DNA of 64,000 bases, from positions 1-64,000 of the forward strand of contig NZ_JAOASO010000043.1 in NCBI RefSeq assembly GCF_030158645.1. The letters are read 5' to 3'. Shown in pieces: positions 1 through 8,286 of the stretch. A program made the translations under genes and the position numbers. The notes under the pieces were generated by a model. It ran no database searches. It was not told where the DNA came from and worked only from the letters and a program-made list of their open reading frames with translations. Each line of letters starts with the position of its first letter. Within the stretch, counting starts at the first letter, position 1. This DNA comes from Hydrogenophaga sp. GTDB taxonomy: Bacteria; Pseudomonadota; Gammaproteobacteria; Burkholderiales; Burkholderiaceae_C.

Positions 1-167
1 TTCTCCATCTCCCACTGGTAGACGCCGCCACCCAGATCGGTGAGCTTCTCGACCTTGGGGAAATGGCTGACCGATTCGGGCACGTCGGAGAGCACCTCGA
101 ACACCTCGGCCGCCTTGGCCTTGACGTCGAATTCGTAGCCCAGATCGATTTTCACGGTGATGGCCAT
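1..167 (-). CDS. SRPBCC family protein (5' part only)
   Basis: Reading the minus strand from the ATG at 167 gives a protein beginning MAITVKIDLGYEFDVKAKAA, which leaves the window at base 1, so only about 55 residues are visible. The N-terminal strand followed by an 'AAEVFEVLSDVPESVSHFP' helix and loop resembles START/SRPBCC (polyketide cyclase-like) ligand-binding proteins. A GAGGAG Shine-Dalgarno lies just upstream of the ATG, which supports this start. The gene is divergent from the ylqF gene at 290. Its ligand cannot be inferred. Confidence 0.7.
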   Translation of the reverse strand, partial: MAITVKIDLGYEFDVKAKAAEVFEVLSDVPESVSHFPKVEKLTDLGGGVYQWEME

Positions 168-289
168 GGCGCTCCTCAAGGGGGTGTTGTGGTGGAAATT
201 CATTGTAGGGACGGGCCTGCCCGGCGGCCCCCGGGAGTTACACCAAGGCACAATCCCCGCTCCCCACCTCTCTTCGAGACCGTTTTCCC

Positions 290-1237
290 ATGAGCATCCA
301 GTGGTTCCCCGGGCACATGCACCTCACGCGCAAGGCCATCACCGAGCGGGTGAAGGACATCGACGTCGTGATCGAGATGCTCGACGCACGCCTGCCGGGG
401 TCCAGTGCCAACCCGCTGCTGGCCGAGCTCACGGCCGGTCGGCCCACGCTCAAGGTGGTCAACAAGCAGGACATGGCCGACCCCGAGCGCACCGCGCTCT
501 GGCTCGCCCACTACAACGCCCAGCCCAACACCCGCGCCATCGCGCTCGACGCCAGCATCACCGCGCCGGCGCGCGCCATCATCGCCTCGTGCTTCGAACT
601 CGCCCCTTTGCGCGGCGGCATGGTCAAGCCCATGCGGGTGCTGATCTGCGGCATCCCCAACGTGGGCAAAAGCACGCTGATCAACACCCTGCTGGGCAAA
701 CGCTCGGCCAAGACCGGCGACGAGGCCGGCATCACCCGCACCGAACAACGCCTGGTGCTGGCCGATGACTTTTACTTGTTTGACACCCCCGGCATGCTGT
801 GGCCGCGCATCGTGGTGCCCGAGAGCGGCTACAACCTCGCGGCCAGCGGCGCCGTGGGCCGCAACGCCTACGACGACCAGGAGGTGGCGCTGGAGCTGCT
901 GTCCAAGCTCAGGGTCGCCTACGGCGCGCAACTCGAAGCGCGCTACAAGCTCGGTTTGCCGCTGGACACCTTGGCCAGCCTCCCCGACGAGGAGGTGATG
1001 GCGGCCATCGCGCGCAAGCGCGGCGCCATCGGCACGGGTGGCAGCATCAACTGGCAAAAGGCCTCCGAGCTCCTGATCGCCGACTTTCGCAGCGGCGTGT
1101 TGGGTCGCATCACGCTGGAGACGCCCGAGCAGTTCCTGCAATGGCTCGCGGCCGGCCAGCAGGCCGATGCCGAGCGCCAGAACAAGAAAAAGGAACGCGC
1201 CAACAAGCCCAAGGTGCGCAAGCCCGACCGGCGCTGA
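290..1237 (+). CDS. ylqF: ribosome biogenesis GTPase YlqF/RbgA family
   Basis: This 315-residue protein has the circularly permuted G-motif order of the YlqF/RbgA/YawG GTPases. The G4 motif NKQD (about residues 58-61) comes before the P-loop GIPNVGKST (121-129), and DTPG follows. The opening 'IQWFPGHM' is the family hallmark. The family acts in late assembly of the large ribosomal subunit. The C-terminus is basic and lysine-rich, as expected for an RNA-binding tail. Length is normal for proteobacterial members. The whole-length antisense ORF (200..1264) is a shadow. Confidence 0.95.
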   Translation: MSIQWFPGHMHLTRKAITERVKDIDVVIEMLDARLPGSSANPLLAELTAGRPTLKVVNKQDMADPERTALWLAHYNAQPNTRAIALDASITAPARAIIASCFELAPLRGGMVKPMRVLICGIPNVGKSTLINTLLGKRSAKTGDEAGITRTEQRLVLADDFYLFDTPGMLWPRIVVPESGYNLAASGAVGRNAYDDQEVALELLSKLRVAYGAQLEARYKLGLPLDTLASLPDEEVMAAIARKRGAIGTGGSINWQKASELLIADFRSGVLGRITLETPEQFLQWLAAGQQADAERQNKKKERANKPKVRKPDRR

Positions 1238-1320
1238 AACTCCCGCGGGCTTGATCCGCGTCAAGGCGGGCGGTGCGCCCAGGCTTCAGGATGGAACGCC
1301 CCGTTCCGATGGAGCCCGCC

Positions 1321-1926
1321 ATGACCCACCCCATCACCGCGTCCCGCCGCATCTTGCTGATTGAAGGCCATCCCGACCCGGGTGCCGAGCGCCTCAACCA
1401 CGCACTGGTCAATGCCTACGCCGAGGGCGCCACCGCCGCCGGCCACGGGGTGCGGCGCATCGCCGTGGGCGCGCTCGACTTTCCGTTCCTCAAGACCGCA
1501 GAGGCCTGGCACCACGGCGCGCTGCCACCCTCGCTGCAGCCCGCGCAGGACGCCATCGCCTGGGCCGAACACGTGGTGATCTTTTTCCCGCTCTGGCTGG
1601 GTGACATGCCGGCGCTGCTCAAGGCCTTTCTGGAGCAGGTGGCGCGCCCGGGTTTTGCGGTCGGGCCCGAAGGGGCCAAACCGTTCGGGCACAAGCCGTT
1701 GAGCGGGCGTTCGGCGCGGGTGGTGGTCACCATGGGCATGCCGGCGCTGGCCTACCGCTGGTACTTCCGCGCGCACAGCGTCAAATCGCTGGAGCGCAAC
1801 ATCCTGGGCTTCGTGGGCTTTGCACCCATCCACGAAACCCTGATCGGTTCGGTGGAGGGCCTGGGCTCGGCGGGTGTGGCGCGCTGGCTGGGCAAGCTCG
1901 GGAAACTGGGCGCGCAGGCCGCCTGA
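1321..1926 (+). CDS. flavodoxin-fold NAD(P)H dehydrogenase (quinone), KefF/MdaB-like
   Basis: The 201-residue protein opens with a Rossmann-like strand, RILLIEGHPDPG, and has the 'VVIFFPLWLGDMPALLKAF' segment typical of Flavodoxin_2 quinone reductases. These bind FMN/FAD and use NAD(P)H to reduce quinones in the cytosol. The ORF track starts at a GTG at 1273, but the ATG at 1321 is preferred: GGAG lies 6 nt before it, and the extra N-terminal residues do not look like the family. Confidence 0.82.
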   Translation: MTHPITASRRILLIEGHPDPGAERLNHALVNAYAEGATAAGHGVRRIAVGALDFPFLKTAEAWHHGALPPSLQPAQDAIAWAEHVVIFFPLWLGDMPALLKAFLEQVARPGFAVGPEGAKPFGHKPLSGRSARVVVTMGMPALAYRWYFRAHSVKSLERNILGFVGFAPIHETLIGSVEGLGSAGVARWLGKLGKLGAQAA

Positions 1927-1948
1927 ACCCGGCGTCGCAGGGCCGTCG

Positions 1949-2875
1949 TCAAGGCCGCAAGGTGATCTTCAGGACGCGGCCATCAGCCAGCCAGGCACAG
2001 GCGCCGTCGGCTCTGGGCGTGAGCCGCTCCACCGTGCCGGGCAGGGGCTGGAGGTCGGCCAGCTCGTGCCACTGCCCGGGCGCTTCCCAGCGCAGGGCGT
2101 GCAACGCCTGGCGCGCCATGTCGGGCACGACGATGGTGGGTCGCAAGCCGGGCTGCTGCACGATCACCGCCAGTTGCTGTTCCAGCGCACCCATGCGGTG
2201 GTTGGACACGTCGAGCGCGCGGGCGAAAGGCACCAGCGCCGGGGGTTGCAGGTGGTGCAGCGTGAGCACACCGCCGATGTGGGGCGTGGTCACACTGGCC
2301 ACATCGAGTCGGCCGTCACCGTCAAAGTCGGCAAAACCCACCGGGTTCAGCCAGCGAAAGGTCGAGCCGGCGTGGGGTCCCCGGGCGCGCTCCACGAGCG
2401 TGGCTTGCCCATCGCGCTGCGCCAGCCCCAGCACCACCAGGGCGGCACCCCGCAGCGCATCGGCTTCGATCAGCACGATCTCGTCCCGGCCGTCGCCATC
2501 GAGGTCCACGAGGCGGGGAACCCGGTCCTCGAACACGCGATGAACCGGCAAGGACAGGCCCACCTTCACCGAAGCGCCGCGGGGTGTTCGGGTCAACACG
2601 TGGACACTGCCGGCGTGCACCGGTGAGCCCAGTGCGCCGTGCGGATAGCGGCGCGTGGGCGAGCCCAGCCAGACCCAGGCGATGTCTTTCGAGCCAGCCA
2701 CCGCCTGGCTGTCGGTCAGGCGACCGGACGCCTCGGTCGGTGCGGGTGGCGGTGTGGCTGGCGTTGCGCAGGTTGCGTCGGCGGGCTCCACCGACAAACC
2801 CATGGCCAAAGCCCATGCCGGAAACAGGCCGAGGACCAGCCCCAGACAGCACCGCCGGGAAAGGCCCCCGGTCAC
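1949..2875 (-). CDS. secreted FG-GAP/VCBS repeat protein
   Basis: A signal-peptide-like N-terminus (LGLVLGLFPAWALAMG) is followed by a beta-propeller-type body carrying the calcium-loop motifs 'DLDGDGRDE' and 'DFDGDGRLD'. These motifs are typical of FG-GAP/VCBS repeats in exported proteins. The start is taken as the GTG at 2875, which overlaps the upstream gene's stop as GTGA. The ORF track's much longer version (to 3520) is only readthrough of an open frame across the neighbour. It is probably translationally coupled to the DUF4399 lipoprotein. The ligand or function is unknown. Confidence 0.7.
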   Translation of the reverse strand: MTGGLSRRCCLGLVLGLFPAWALAMGLSVEPADATCATPATPPPAPTEASGRLTDSQAVAGSKDIAWVWLGSPTRRYPHGALGSPVHAGSVHVLTRTPRGASVKVGLSLPVHRVFEDRVPRLVDLDGDGRDEIVLIEADALRGAALVVLGLAQRDGQATLVERARGPHAGSTFRWLNPVGFADFDGDGRLDVASVTTPHIGGVLTLHHLQPPALVPFARALDVSNHRMGALEQQLAVIVQQPGLRPTIVVPDMARQALHALRWEAPGQWHELADLQPLPGTVERLTPRADGACAWLADGRVLKITLRP

Positions 2876-3414
2876 TTCACCGTGATGGTGATGCGCTCGC
2901 TGATCACCACCGGGTGGTGCGGGATGTGGTTCTGGTCGGCCACGATGAGTTGCAGCGTGTGGGTGCCGGGCTTGAGTTCCACGCTGGTCTCGGTCTGGCC
3001 CAGGCCGAAGTGGCGGTATTGGTCGTTGGCGGGCAGCGGGGCATTGGCATCGACCGCCGCCACGTCGATCAACAGGTGGTGGTGGCCGGTACCGGCCTTC
3101 TCCACACCCGCCGGCGCCACGCCCATGCCACTGAGGCCGAACACCACTTTCACCGGGTTGGTGACGGTGGCGCCGTTGCGCAGGTTGACGAAATAGACCT
3201 TGGCCTCGGGCGCAGCGACCACTTTCTTGTAGCCCGAACCCAGCGTGGGCGTGCTGGCCGTGATGCTGACCGGGGCGGTGGGTGCTGCCGTGGCCATCAT
3301 GCCGCCGTGGTGCATGGCGTGCATCGCGGCGTGGTCGTGGCGGGCGCAGCCGGACAGAACGAGAAGGGCTGCGGCCGTCAGGCCGAGTGACGCGGTGCGC
3401 GGGGAAAAGGTCAT
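2872..3414 (-). CDS. DUF4399 lipoprotein
   Basis: The protein has 180 residues. A lipobox, 'LLVLSGC', ends the signal peptide, so it is probably a periplasmic lipoprotein. The body matches the DUF4399 style: 'YFVNLRNGATVTNPVKVVFGL', then a 'GHHHLLID' segment and 'LKPGTHTLQLIVADQNHIPH'. The start at 3414 has AGGAG about 7 nt upstream; the track's start at 3504 is too early. The stop overlaps the GTG of the FG-GAP gene, so the two form a small operon. The histidine-rich N-terminus might bind metal, but this is not established. Confidence 0.8.
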   Translation of the reverse strand: MTFSPRTASLGLTAAALLVLSGCARHDHAAMHAMHHGGMMATAAPTAPVSITASTPTLGSGYKKVVAAPEAKVYFVNLRNGATVTNPVKVVFGLSGMGVAPAGVEKAGTGHHHLLIDVAAVDANAPLPANDQYRHFGLGQTETSVELKPGTHTLQLIVADQNHIPHHPVVISERITITVK

Positions 3415-3526
3415 GAGGTGTCTCCTGGGGTGGTTGTTGTGCCACGCAGGATACGCGTTGGGGCGGGCGCACGAGGCCAGTCGCCCAGTGCCGGCCGGGG
3501 TCATTGCGACCCCGGTGCACCCAGGT

Positions 3527-3808
3527 TCAGGGCGCGACCTTCACGCCTTTCCAGAAGGCCACACGGCCCCGGATCTCGTCGGCTTCCGGTTTGGGGTCCG
3601 GGTAGTACCAGGCCGCGTCGGTGTTGAGTTCACCGTTGACCAGCAGCGAGTAGTAGCTCGCCTGGCCCTTCCAGGGGCAGCTGGTGCGGTGGTTGCTGAA
3701 GGTCACGTGTTCGCGGTTGAGCGAACTCTCGGGAAAATAGTGGTTGCCTTCCAGCACCACCGTGTCGTCGCTCTCGGCGATCACGGCGCCGTTCCAGGTG
3801 GCCTTCAT
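3527..3808 (-). CDS. DUF427 domain protein
   Basis: The 93-residue protein fits DUF427: MKATWNGAVIAESDDTVVLE, then 'YFPESSLNREHV', 'TSCPWKGQASYYSL' and 'AAWYYPDPKPEA'. All of these are conserved family blocks. It is a full-length, small cytosolic beta-rich protein whose biochemical function is not known. It lies directly after the lysine-rich 46-residue ORF on the same strand (8 nt gap), so the two are probably cotranscribed. Confidence 0.88.
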   Translation of the reverse strand: MKATWNGAVIAESDDTVVLEGNHYFPESSLNREHVTFSNHRTSCPWKGQASYYSLLVNGELNTDAAWYYPDPKPEADEIRGRVAFWKGVKVAP

Positions 3809-3815
3809 GCCAGGC

Positions 3816-3956
3816 TCACTTGTTCTTGTCCTTGCCGCGCGGCAGCACCGCCGTCACGGGCGGCATGGGCCGGTCGGACGTGGCCGGGCCCTTGGGCGCG
3901 GAGGTGTCTTTTTTGGGTTTTTTGGACAGTTTTTCGTTGCGCTGTTCTTTGCCCAT
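3816..3956 (-). CDS. small lysine-rich hypothetical protein (46 aa)
   Basis: This ORF is too short for the supplied track. It reads MGKEQRNEKLSKKPKKDTSA and ends 'AVLPRGKDKNK'. The protein is strongly basic and predicted disordered, with no recognisable domain. Support comes from a GGAG sequence a few bases before the ATG, a fit with the same-strand gene spacing (stop 8 nt before the DUF427 start), and the absence of a competing ORF. It may be a nucleic-acid-associated small protein, but nothing in the sequence proves that. Confidence 0.55.
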   Translation of the reverse strand: MGKEQRNEKLSKKPKKDTSAPKGPATSDRPMPPVTAVLPRGKDKNK

Positions 3957-4023
3957 GGGGGGTCTCCGTTTAACAGCCGCGAAGGCGGCTCGACTGCGCG
4001 ATGGTAAGCCACAAAACCACGCT

Positions 4024-4632
4024 TCAAGGCTGTCCCAGGCCGAGGAAAGTGGCCAGGGCCTGGGTGTCGTTGGCGCCGGCCTGCATCACCACCTGGTTGC
4101 TTCGCTGGTGGCGCGCCACGATGTAAGGCACCGAGGCGGCGCCCAGGCGCTCCAGCAGCTCGGTGTTGGTCTTGATGGCGGCCAGCACGTCGGGCGCGAT
4201 GTCGGCCGAGGCCGAGGTGCCGCCGCTGCCGGCCAGCAGCGAAGTCTCGTGCGCGGCCATGGCCTGCACCGGGTTGGTCGCGGTCATGATCGCCGCGCCC
4301 TGGGGTGCGCTCTTGGCGTTCATGATGGCCACCGGCAACCAGACGAACTTGACGCTGGTGTGCAACGGCAGGGACGCCTCCCACAGGCGCGCGCAGTGCG
4401 GGCATTGCGGGTCGAACAACACATACACGGCGTTGGCGCTGAGGATCTTGCCGGCGGCGAAACCCTTGCCTTGCGCAGCGAGCACGTCCATGGCCTGTGC
4501 CGCGTCGATCGGGGTTGTGCTGGCGGTCGCCGCGGGCGCACCGGCGGCCGGGGCGCTGGCCCCGTCTTTGGAGCAGGCGGACAGCAGGGCCAGCGATGCG
4601 AGCACGGGCAGGGCAAGGTGTCGAATGTTCAT
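4024..4632 (-). CDS. thioredoxin-fold lipoprotein, DsbG/DsbC-like
   Basis: The 202-residue protein has a lipobox (LLSAC) and a thioredoxin-fold core with the motif 'FDPQCPHC', a CPHC redox active site. The downstream 'ASVPYIVARH' carries the cis-proline region expected of DsbA/C/G folds. It is most likely a membrane-anchored periplasmic thiol-disulfide oxidoreductase or isomerase. It lacks the separate N-terminal dimerisation domain seen in full DsbG; an Ala/Pro-rich linker takes its place. The substrate is unknown. Confidence 0.8.
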   Translation of the reverse strand: MNIRHLALPVLASLALLSACSKDGASAPAAGAPAATASTTPIDAAQAMDVLAAQGKGFAAGKILSANAVYVLFDPQCPHCARLWEASLPLHTSVKFVWLPVAIMNAKSAPQGAAIMTATNPVQAMAAHETSLLAGSGGTSASADIAPDVLAAIKTNTELLERLGAASVPYIVARHQRSNQVVMQAGANDTQALATFLGLGQP

Positions 4633-4652
4633 GGTCGGCCCAGCGCAATGGG

Positions 4653-5129
4653 TCAGTTGTTGAGGATCAGGTTGGCGATCAGGCCGGTGGCAATCGCGAT
4701 CAGCACGTAGTCACCGCCCACCTGCACCCACTGGTGGCCCCGAGGAGGTGCATACAGGCGGTGCTGGTGATGGTTGACCACCACGTACTGGCGGCTGCGG
4801 TATTCCTGCGGAATGTAACGCCCGCGCTGGAACTGCGGGCCGCGCGCCTGGTAGTAACGCACCTGCGGGCCATGGCGGTATTCGTGGCGGTCGGCCCGGC
4901 GTTCCTGGCGGAAGTCACGGCGGTCTTCGCGGCGTTCCTGGCGGAACTCGCGGCGGTCGTCGCGGCGGTCTTCACGGAAGTCGCGGCGGTCATCGCGGCG
5001 ATCGTCCACGCGCTGCAAGGTGGGCTTTTCGAAGCGCCCGCCGTTGGGGTTGCCTTGTGCGAAAGACAAGGAGCTGATGCCCAGCGTGGCGGCAGCGATC
5101 GCATACACAAAAAGGTTTCTGGATTTCAT
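4653..5129 (-). CDS. RcnB-like periplasmic protein with Arg/Asp repeats
   Basis: A signal peptide (MKSRNLFVYAIAAATLGISS...FAQ) precedes a highly charged region built from repeated DDRRDFR/ERREDRRDFR units (about residues 35-85). A YxxRQYVVV...YAPPRGHQWVQVGGDYVLI block and a hydrophobic end (IATGLIANLIL) follow, which is the pattern of the RcnB family. The start is set at 5129, with AGGAG upstream, rather than the track's 5213. RcnB proteins are linked to Ni/Co homeostasis in E. coli, but most members, probably including this one, are uncharacterised. Confidence 0.75.
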   Translation of the reverse strand: MKSRNLFVYAIAAATLGISSLSFAQGNPNGGRFEKPTLQRVDDRRDDRRDFREDRRDDRREFRQERREDRRDFRQERRADRHEYRHGPQVRYYQARGPQFQRGRYIPQEYRSRQYVVVNHHQHRLYAPPRGHQWVQVGGDYVLIAIATGLIANLILNN

Positions 5130-5243
5130 GGAGAACACTCCTGTGGGTTGGTGAGCTTTCATGTTGTGCCCTCCATGTATCTGCCGGGTAAATGCACGGC
5201 GCTGCACAGGCAAAGTTGCGCAGCCGCTTGTGGGGCGTTCGCG

Positions 5244-5720
5244 TCAGCCCTGGGCGGCGGCCTGGGCGTGCAGCTTGGCGGCGATGTATTCGCCGTGCGT
5301 CACGTGCAGCAATCCCGCCACCTTGCTGATCACGTGGTGCTCGTTGGCGTCGAGTTGGTTGTCGGCGAATGCCACTTCCCACATGGCTTCGACCACGCTG
5401 ATTTTTTGCGCCTGGGTGAAGCGCTCGTTCATCAGGCCGGTGAAGCGCTGGTAGTCGTAGGCGGTGCGGGCCGTCTCGTGCGCCAGTTCCATCAGGCGTT
5501 CCAGCTCGTCGTCGCTCAGGTCGAACTTGCGCCGCAGCGCGGCGATCACCGCCTCACGCTCGCTGTCCTTGAGGTCGGGCTCGGCCCGCATCACCTCCAC
5601 CAGCAGCACCGCCGTGGACAACTGCAGGGTGTGCGCCTGCTCGGCGGGCAGCTGGGCGCCAGCCGGTGCGGTGAGGCTGGCGGCGAGGTTGTCGAACAGG
5701 TCTTTGAGGTTTCGGAGCAT
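5244..5720 (-). CDS. TerB family tellurite-resistance-like protein
   Basis: The protein has 158 residues and is all helical. It contains 'LLVEVMRAEPDLKDSEREAV' and 'MWEVAFADNQLDANEHHVIS', the paired acidic helix-loop repeats typical of TerB/DjlA-N domains, which bind divalent metal. The start at 5720 (MLRNLKDLFDNL) is preferred to the track's 5864. It is probably cytosolic. The usual Ter operon partners are absent, so a role in tellurite resistance should not be assumed. Confidence 0.8.
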   Translation of the reverse strand: MLRNLKDLFDNLAASLTAPAGAQLPAEQAHTLQLSTAVLLVEVMRAEPDLKDSEREAVIAALRRKFDLSDDELERLMELAHETARTAYDYQRFTGLMNERFTQAQKISVVEAMWEVAFADNQLDANEHHVISKVAGLLHVTHGEYIAAKLHAQAAAQG

Positions 5721-5754
5721 GGGCTTGGATTCACAAGGAGGGCGTGGGTGGAGC

Positions 5755-6399
5755 TCAGGCCGGTGCCGATGGTTCCCGAGCCCACACCAGCAGCAGGTTG
5801 TTGGCGGGCATGGCGTGGCGCTCGCGCAGGTGCAAACCGGCCTGCCGTGCTTCGTGTGCCACATCGCTCAGCCGGCGGATGCCCCAGTCGGGGTGGGTGT
5901 TGCGCAGGCTCTCGTCGAACGCCAGGTTGCCGGGTGAAGTGGGTACGCCGTCTTCGATGTACGGACCGTAGGTGATGAGCACGCCGCCCGGTGCCATCAC
6001 GCGCGCCGCGCCCCGCATGAGCCCCGCGCAGGCCGCCCAGGGGGCGATGTGCAGCATGTTGGCGCAATAGACCGCGTCGAAGGTGTTCCCAAACGCCTCG
6101 CCGAAGAGGTCGGCCTCGTCGGGCCACTGGTCCGAGGTCACGTCCAGCCGCAGGGGCGGCAGCACATTGGTCACACGCGCCTGCTCCGTCCAGGCGGCGA
6201 TCGTGGCCATCGCACTGGCCTGCATGTCGGTGGGTTGCCACTGCCAGCCGGGCAGACCGGCGGCAAACCACGTGGCGTGCTGGCCAGTGCCCGATGCGAT
6301 CTCCAGTGCCATGCCACGCTCGGGCAGCACCCGCTGGAGGGTTTCCAGGATCGGCTGCTTGTTGCGGTCGGCGGCTGGGCTGGCGGGCAGGGCGGTCAT
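5755..6399 (-). CDS. DUF938 SAM-dependent methyltransferase
   Basis: The 214-residue class I methyltransferase fold has 'ALEIASGTGQHATWFA' as the SAM-binding motif I, an acidic strand-2 end 'WQPTD', and the DUF938 hallmarks 'YCANMLHIAPW', 'LITYGPYIEDG' and 'FDESLR'. Length is normal. The N-terminal 'RNKQPILETLQRVLP' is also family-typical. The substrate is unknown. A CACAAT hexamer lies 6 nt before the ATG (see the promoter entry). It is a short-gap neighbour of the TerB gene on the same strand. Confidence 0.88.
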   Translation of the reverse strand: MTALPASPAADRNKQPILETLQRVLPERGMALEIASGTGQHATWFAAGLPGWQWQPTDMQASAMATIAAWTEQARVTNVLPPLRLDVTSDQWPDEADLFGEAFGNTFDAVYCANMLHIAPWAACAGLMRGAARVMAPGGVLITYGPYIEDGVPTSPGNLAFDESLRNTHPDWGIRRLSDVAHEARQAGLHLRERHAMPANNLLLVWAREPSAPA

Positions 6400-6405
6400 G
6401 CCTGC

Positions 6406-6411
6406 ATTGTG
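6406..6411 (-). promoter_or_regulatory. -10-like hexamer, possible leaderless start (DUF938 gene)
   Basis: CACAAT on the minus strand ends 6 nt before the ATG at 6399, and no Shine-Dalgarno is visible between. It matches the spacing seen at several other genes in this window. No good -35 was found. Confidence 0.3.
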
Positions 6412-6547
6412 GTCCAGCCCGGGCGCGATCCGGGCGACCCTGGGGGTTATCGTCGCGCGGCACCGGTTGGTGCGGTGCCGCGTGATAAATTGCGGGCACG
6501 TTCGGCGTGGGAGACCAGTGCCTCAGAGCCCTGTACCCGTTGCCGAC

Positions 6548-7612
6548 ATGTCCCACCACACCGCTTCCGCCGACCCCCGTGTCGATATCGTCTACCTCTG
6601 GGTGGACGGCAACGATCCCGCCTGGCGCGCCCGGCGCCACCAGGCGGCGCGGCAAGGCGGTGCCCTCGATCCCGGCGCCATGGCGCTGTACGGCAACGTG
6701 GAAGGGCGCTTTCGCGACAACGATGAACTGCGCTACAGCCTGCGTGCGCTGGAGCGCTACTTCCCCGACCATGGTCACGTGTACCTCGTCACCGACGGCC
6801 AGACGCCGGCGTGGCTGCGGCCTTCCAGCCGGCTCACGCTGGTCGATCACCGCGAGCTGATCCCCGCGAGCCAGTTGCCCACGTTCGATTCGGCCCACAT
6901 CGAGTCGTACGTGCACCGCATCGCAGGCCTGTCGGAGCGCTTTTTCTATTTCAACGACGACGTGTTCTTTGGTGCGCCGGTGCAACTGGACGACTGGTTC
7001 TGGTCGGGCGGTGTGTGCGCCACCTGGTCGCACGACCCGGTTGTCGAAGGTACGGCGCTGCGTTCGGATGAGAACGCGCTGGAGAACGCCAGCCGGCTGT
7101 CGGCGCAATGGCTGGGCCGGCTGCCCCACTACCGGCACACCCCGCGCACGTTTGCCCACTCGCCACGGCCGCTGCTCAAGTCGTTGCTGCTGGCGGCCGA
7201 GGCGCAGGCACCCGAGCTGTTCGAGCGGGCCCGGTCCACCACGTTTCGCAACTGGGCCAGCCCCACGCTGGTGTCCGACTTCGTGTTGCGCCGGGCGCTG
7301 GCCCACGGGCATTTGCGCATGAGGGAGTGCGCGCACCTGCACGTGACCACCGGCTGTGACGACCAGGCGCAGCAGCTGGATGCCTTGATCGACGCCGCCG
7401 GCACGCTGGATTTCTTCTGCATCAACGACACCACCGATGACGCCCACGGCGCCGACCCCCGCCTGGCCAAGGTGCGCGCCGCGCTGCAGACCCTGTTTCC
7501 GCTCGCGTCGCGTTTTGAACTGGAGCAGCCCGGCCCAGCGCACAGCCCGGCGCACACGCACCGCCACCCCCGGCCGGCCGCGCGCCACCCATCGGCTAGC
7601 ATGAAGCGATGA
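6548..7612 (+). CDS. Stealth family sugar-phosphotransferase
   Basis: The conserved Stealth blocks are clear: CR1 'VDIVYLWVDGNDPAW' near the N-terminus, CR2 'RFRDNDELRYSLRALERYFP', CR3 with 'FFYFNDDVFFG', and a later CR4-like region. Proteins of this family transfer hexose-1-phosphate from nucleotide sugars in capsule or exopolysaccharide synthesis. The start at 6548 (MSHHTAS) is chosen because it sits just before CR1; the track's 6083 start is readthrough. No other glycan genes flank it. Its stop overlaps the next gene's start (ATGA). The C-terminus is His/Pro-rich and low-complexity. Confidence 0.85.
   Translation: MSHHTASADPRVDIVYLWVDGNDPAWRARRHQAARQGGALDPGAMALYGNVEGRFRDNDELRYSLRALERYFPDHGHVYLVTDGQTPAWLRPSSRLTLVDHRELIPASQLPTFDSAHIESYVHRIAGLSERFFYFNDDVFFGAPVQLDDWFWSGGVCATWSHDPVVEGTALRSDENALENASRLSAQWLGRLPHYRHTPRTFAHSPRPLLKSLLLAAEAQAPELFERARSTTFRNWASPTLVSDFVLRRALAHGHLRMRECAHLHVTTGCDDQAQQLDALIDAAGTLDFFCINDTTDDAHGADPRLAKVRAALQTLFPLASRFELEQPGPAHSPAHTHRHPRPAARHPSASMKR
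7597..7602 (+). promoter_or_regulatory. -10-like hexamer before the SRAP gene
   Basis: TAGCAT lies 6 nt before the ATG at 7609, inside the 3' end of the Stealth gene. It fits the recurring TANNNT-N6-ATG layout but may be coincidental, given that the two genes overlap. Confidence 0.25.
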
Positions 7613-8286
7613 GCACCCAATACGAGAGCCTGCAGCTCGCCAGCCTGTACCCCGACGCTTTCAATGTGCCGGCACCCGAAAAGCCCGCCGGGCGCGATGT
7701 GTGGCCGCGCAAGCCCGGCGTGTTTGTCCGCCTGGTGGCGAGCGAGCCGGTGGCCGATGGCGTTGAGCCCGGCAAACCCGAACTGGAGCTCGTCACGGGT
7801 CAGTTCGGCCTCGTGCCCACCTGGGTCAAGTCGGCGTCGGACGCGAAGCTGCGCTCCACCAAGCTGGTCAATGCGCGCAGCGAAATCGTGACCACCTCGA
7901 ACAACTTCCGAGACGCCTGGCTCGGTTCGCAGCGCTGCATCGTGCCGATGGTGTCGTTCCAGATCGACGACCTGCGCAACGGCAAGCCCGTGCCCACACG
8001 CATCACCCGCGTGGACGGCAAGCCCATGGGCGTGGCGGGCCTGTGGGAGCGCTGGCAGGGCGCGGGCGCCGAGGAAATCGTGAGCTTCTGCCTGCTCACG
8101 GTGAACGCCAACAGCCACGCACTGATGCACCGCTACGGGCAACCCGGCAGCGAAAAACGCATGCCGGCGATCTTGAATGAAGGCGCCTACAACGCCTGGC
8201 TCACCGCGCCTCAACCGGAGAAGGCGCGCGAGTTCATGCGCGCCTATTCGGCCGCGCTGCTCACGGCGAATCCGGTGCAGAAGTAG
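7609..8286 (+). CDS. degenerate SRAP (YedK/HMCES-like) protein
   Basis: The SRAP fold is recognisable from 'GQFGLVPTWVKS', 'LVNARSE' (Asn88), 'RCIVP', 'GVAGLWERW', 'FCLLTVNANSHALMH' (His174) and 'KRMPAIL'. Active SRAP proteins use Cys2 to crosslink abasic DNA and a Glu in the 'F/IYE' block. Here residue 2 is Ser (MSTQ) and the Glu block reads 'VSFQID', so both residues are missing. The protein may bind DNA without catalysis. The ATG overlaps the Stealth stop by 4 bases. Confidence 0.8.
   Translation: MSTQYESLQLASLYPDAFNVPAPEKPAGRDVWPRKPGVFVRLVASEPVADGVEPGKPELELVTGQFGLVPTWVKSASDAKLRSTKLVNARSEIVTTSNNFRDAWLGSQRCIVPMVSFQIDDLRNGKPVPTRITRVDGKPMGVAGLWERWQGAGAEEIVSFCLLTVNANSHALMHRYGQPGSEKRMPAILNEGAYNAWLTAPQPEKAREFMRAYSAALLTANPVQK

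Noticed and set aside
200-1264. 354-residue minus-strand ORF
   Set aside because: Antisense shadow of the ylqF gene, produced by high GC; no recognisable domain.
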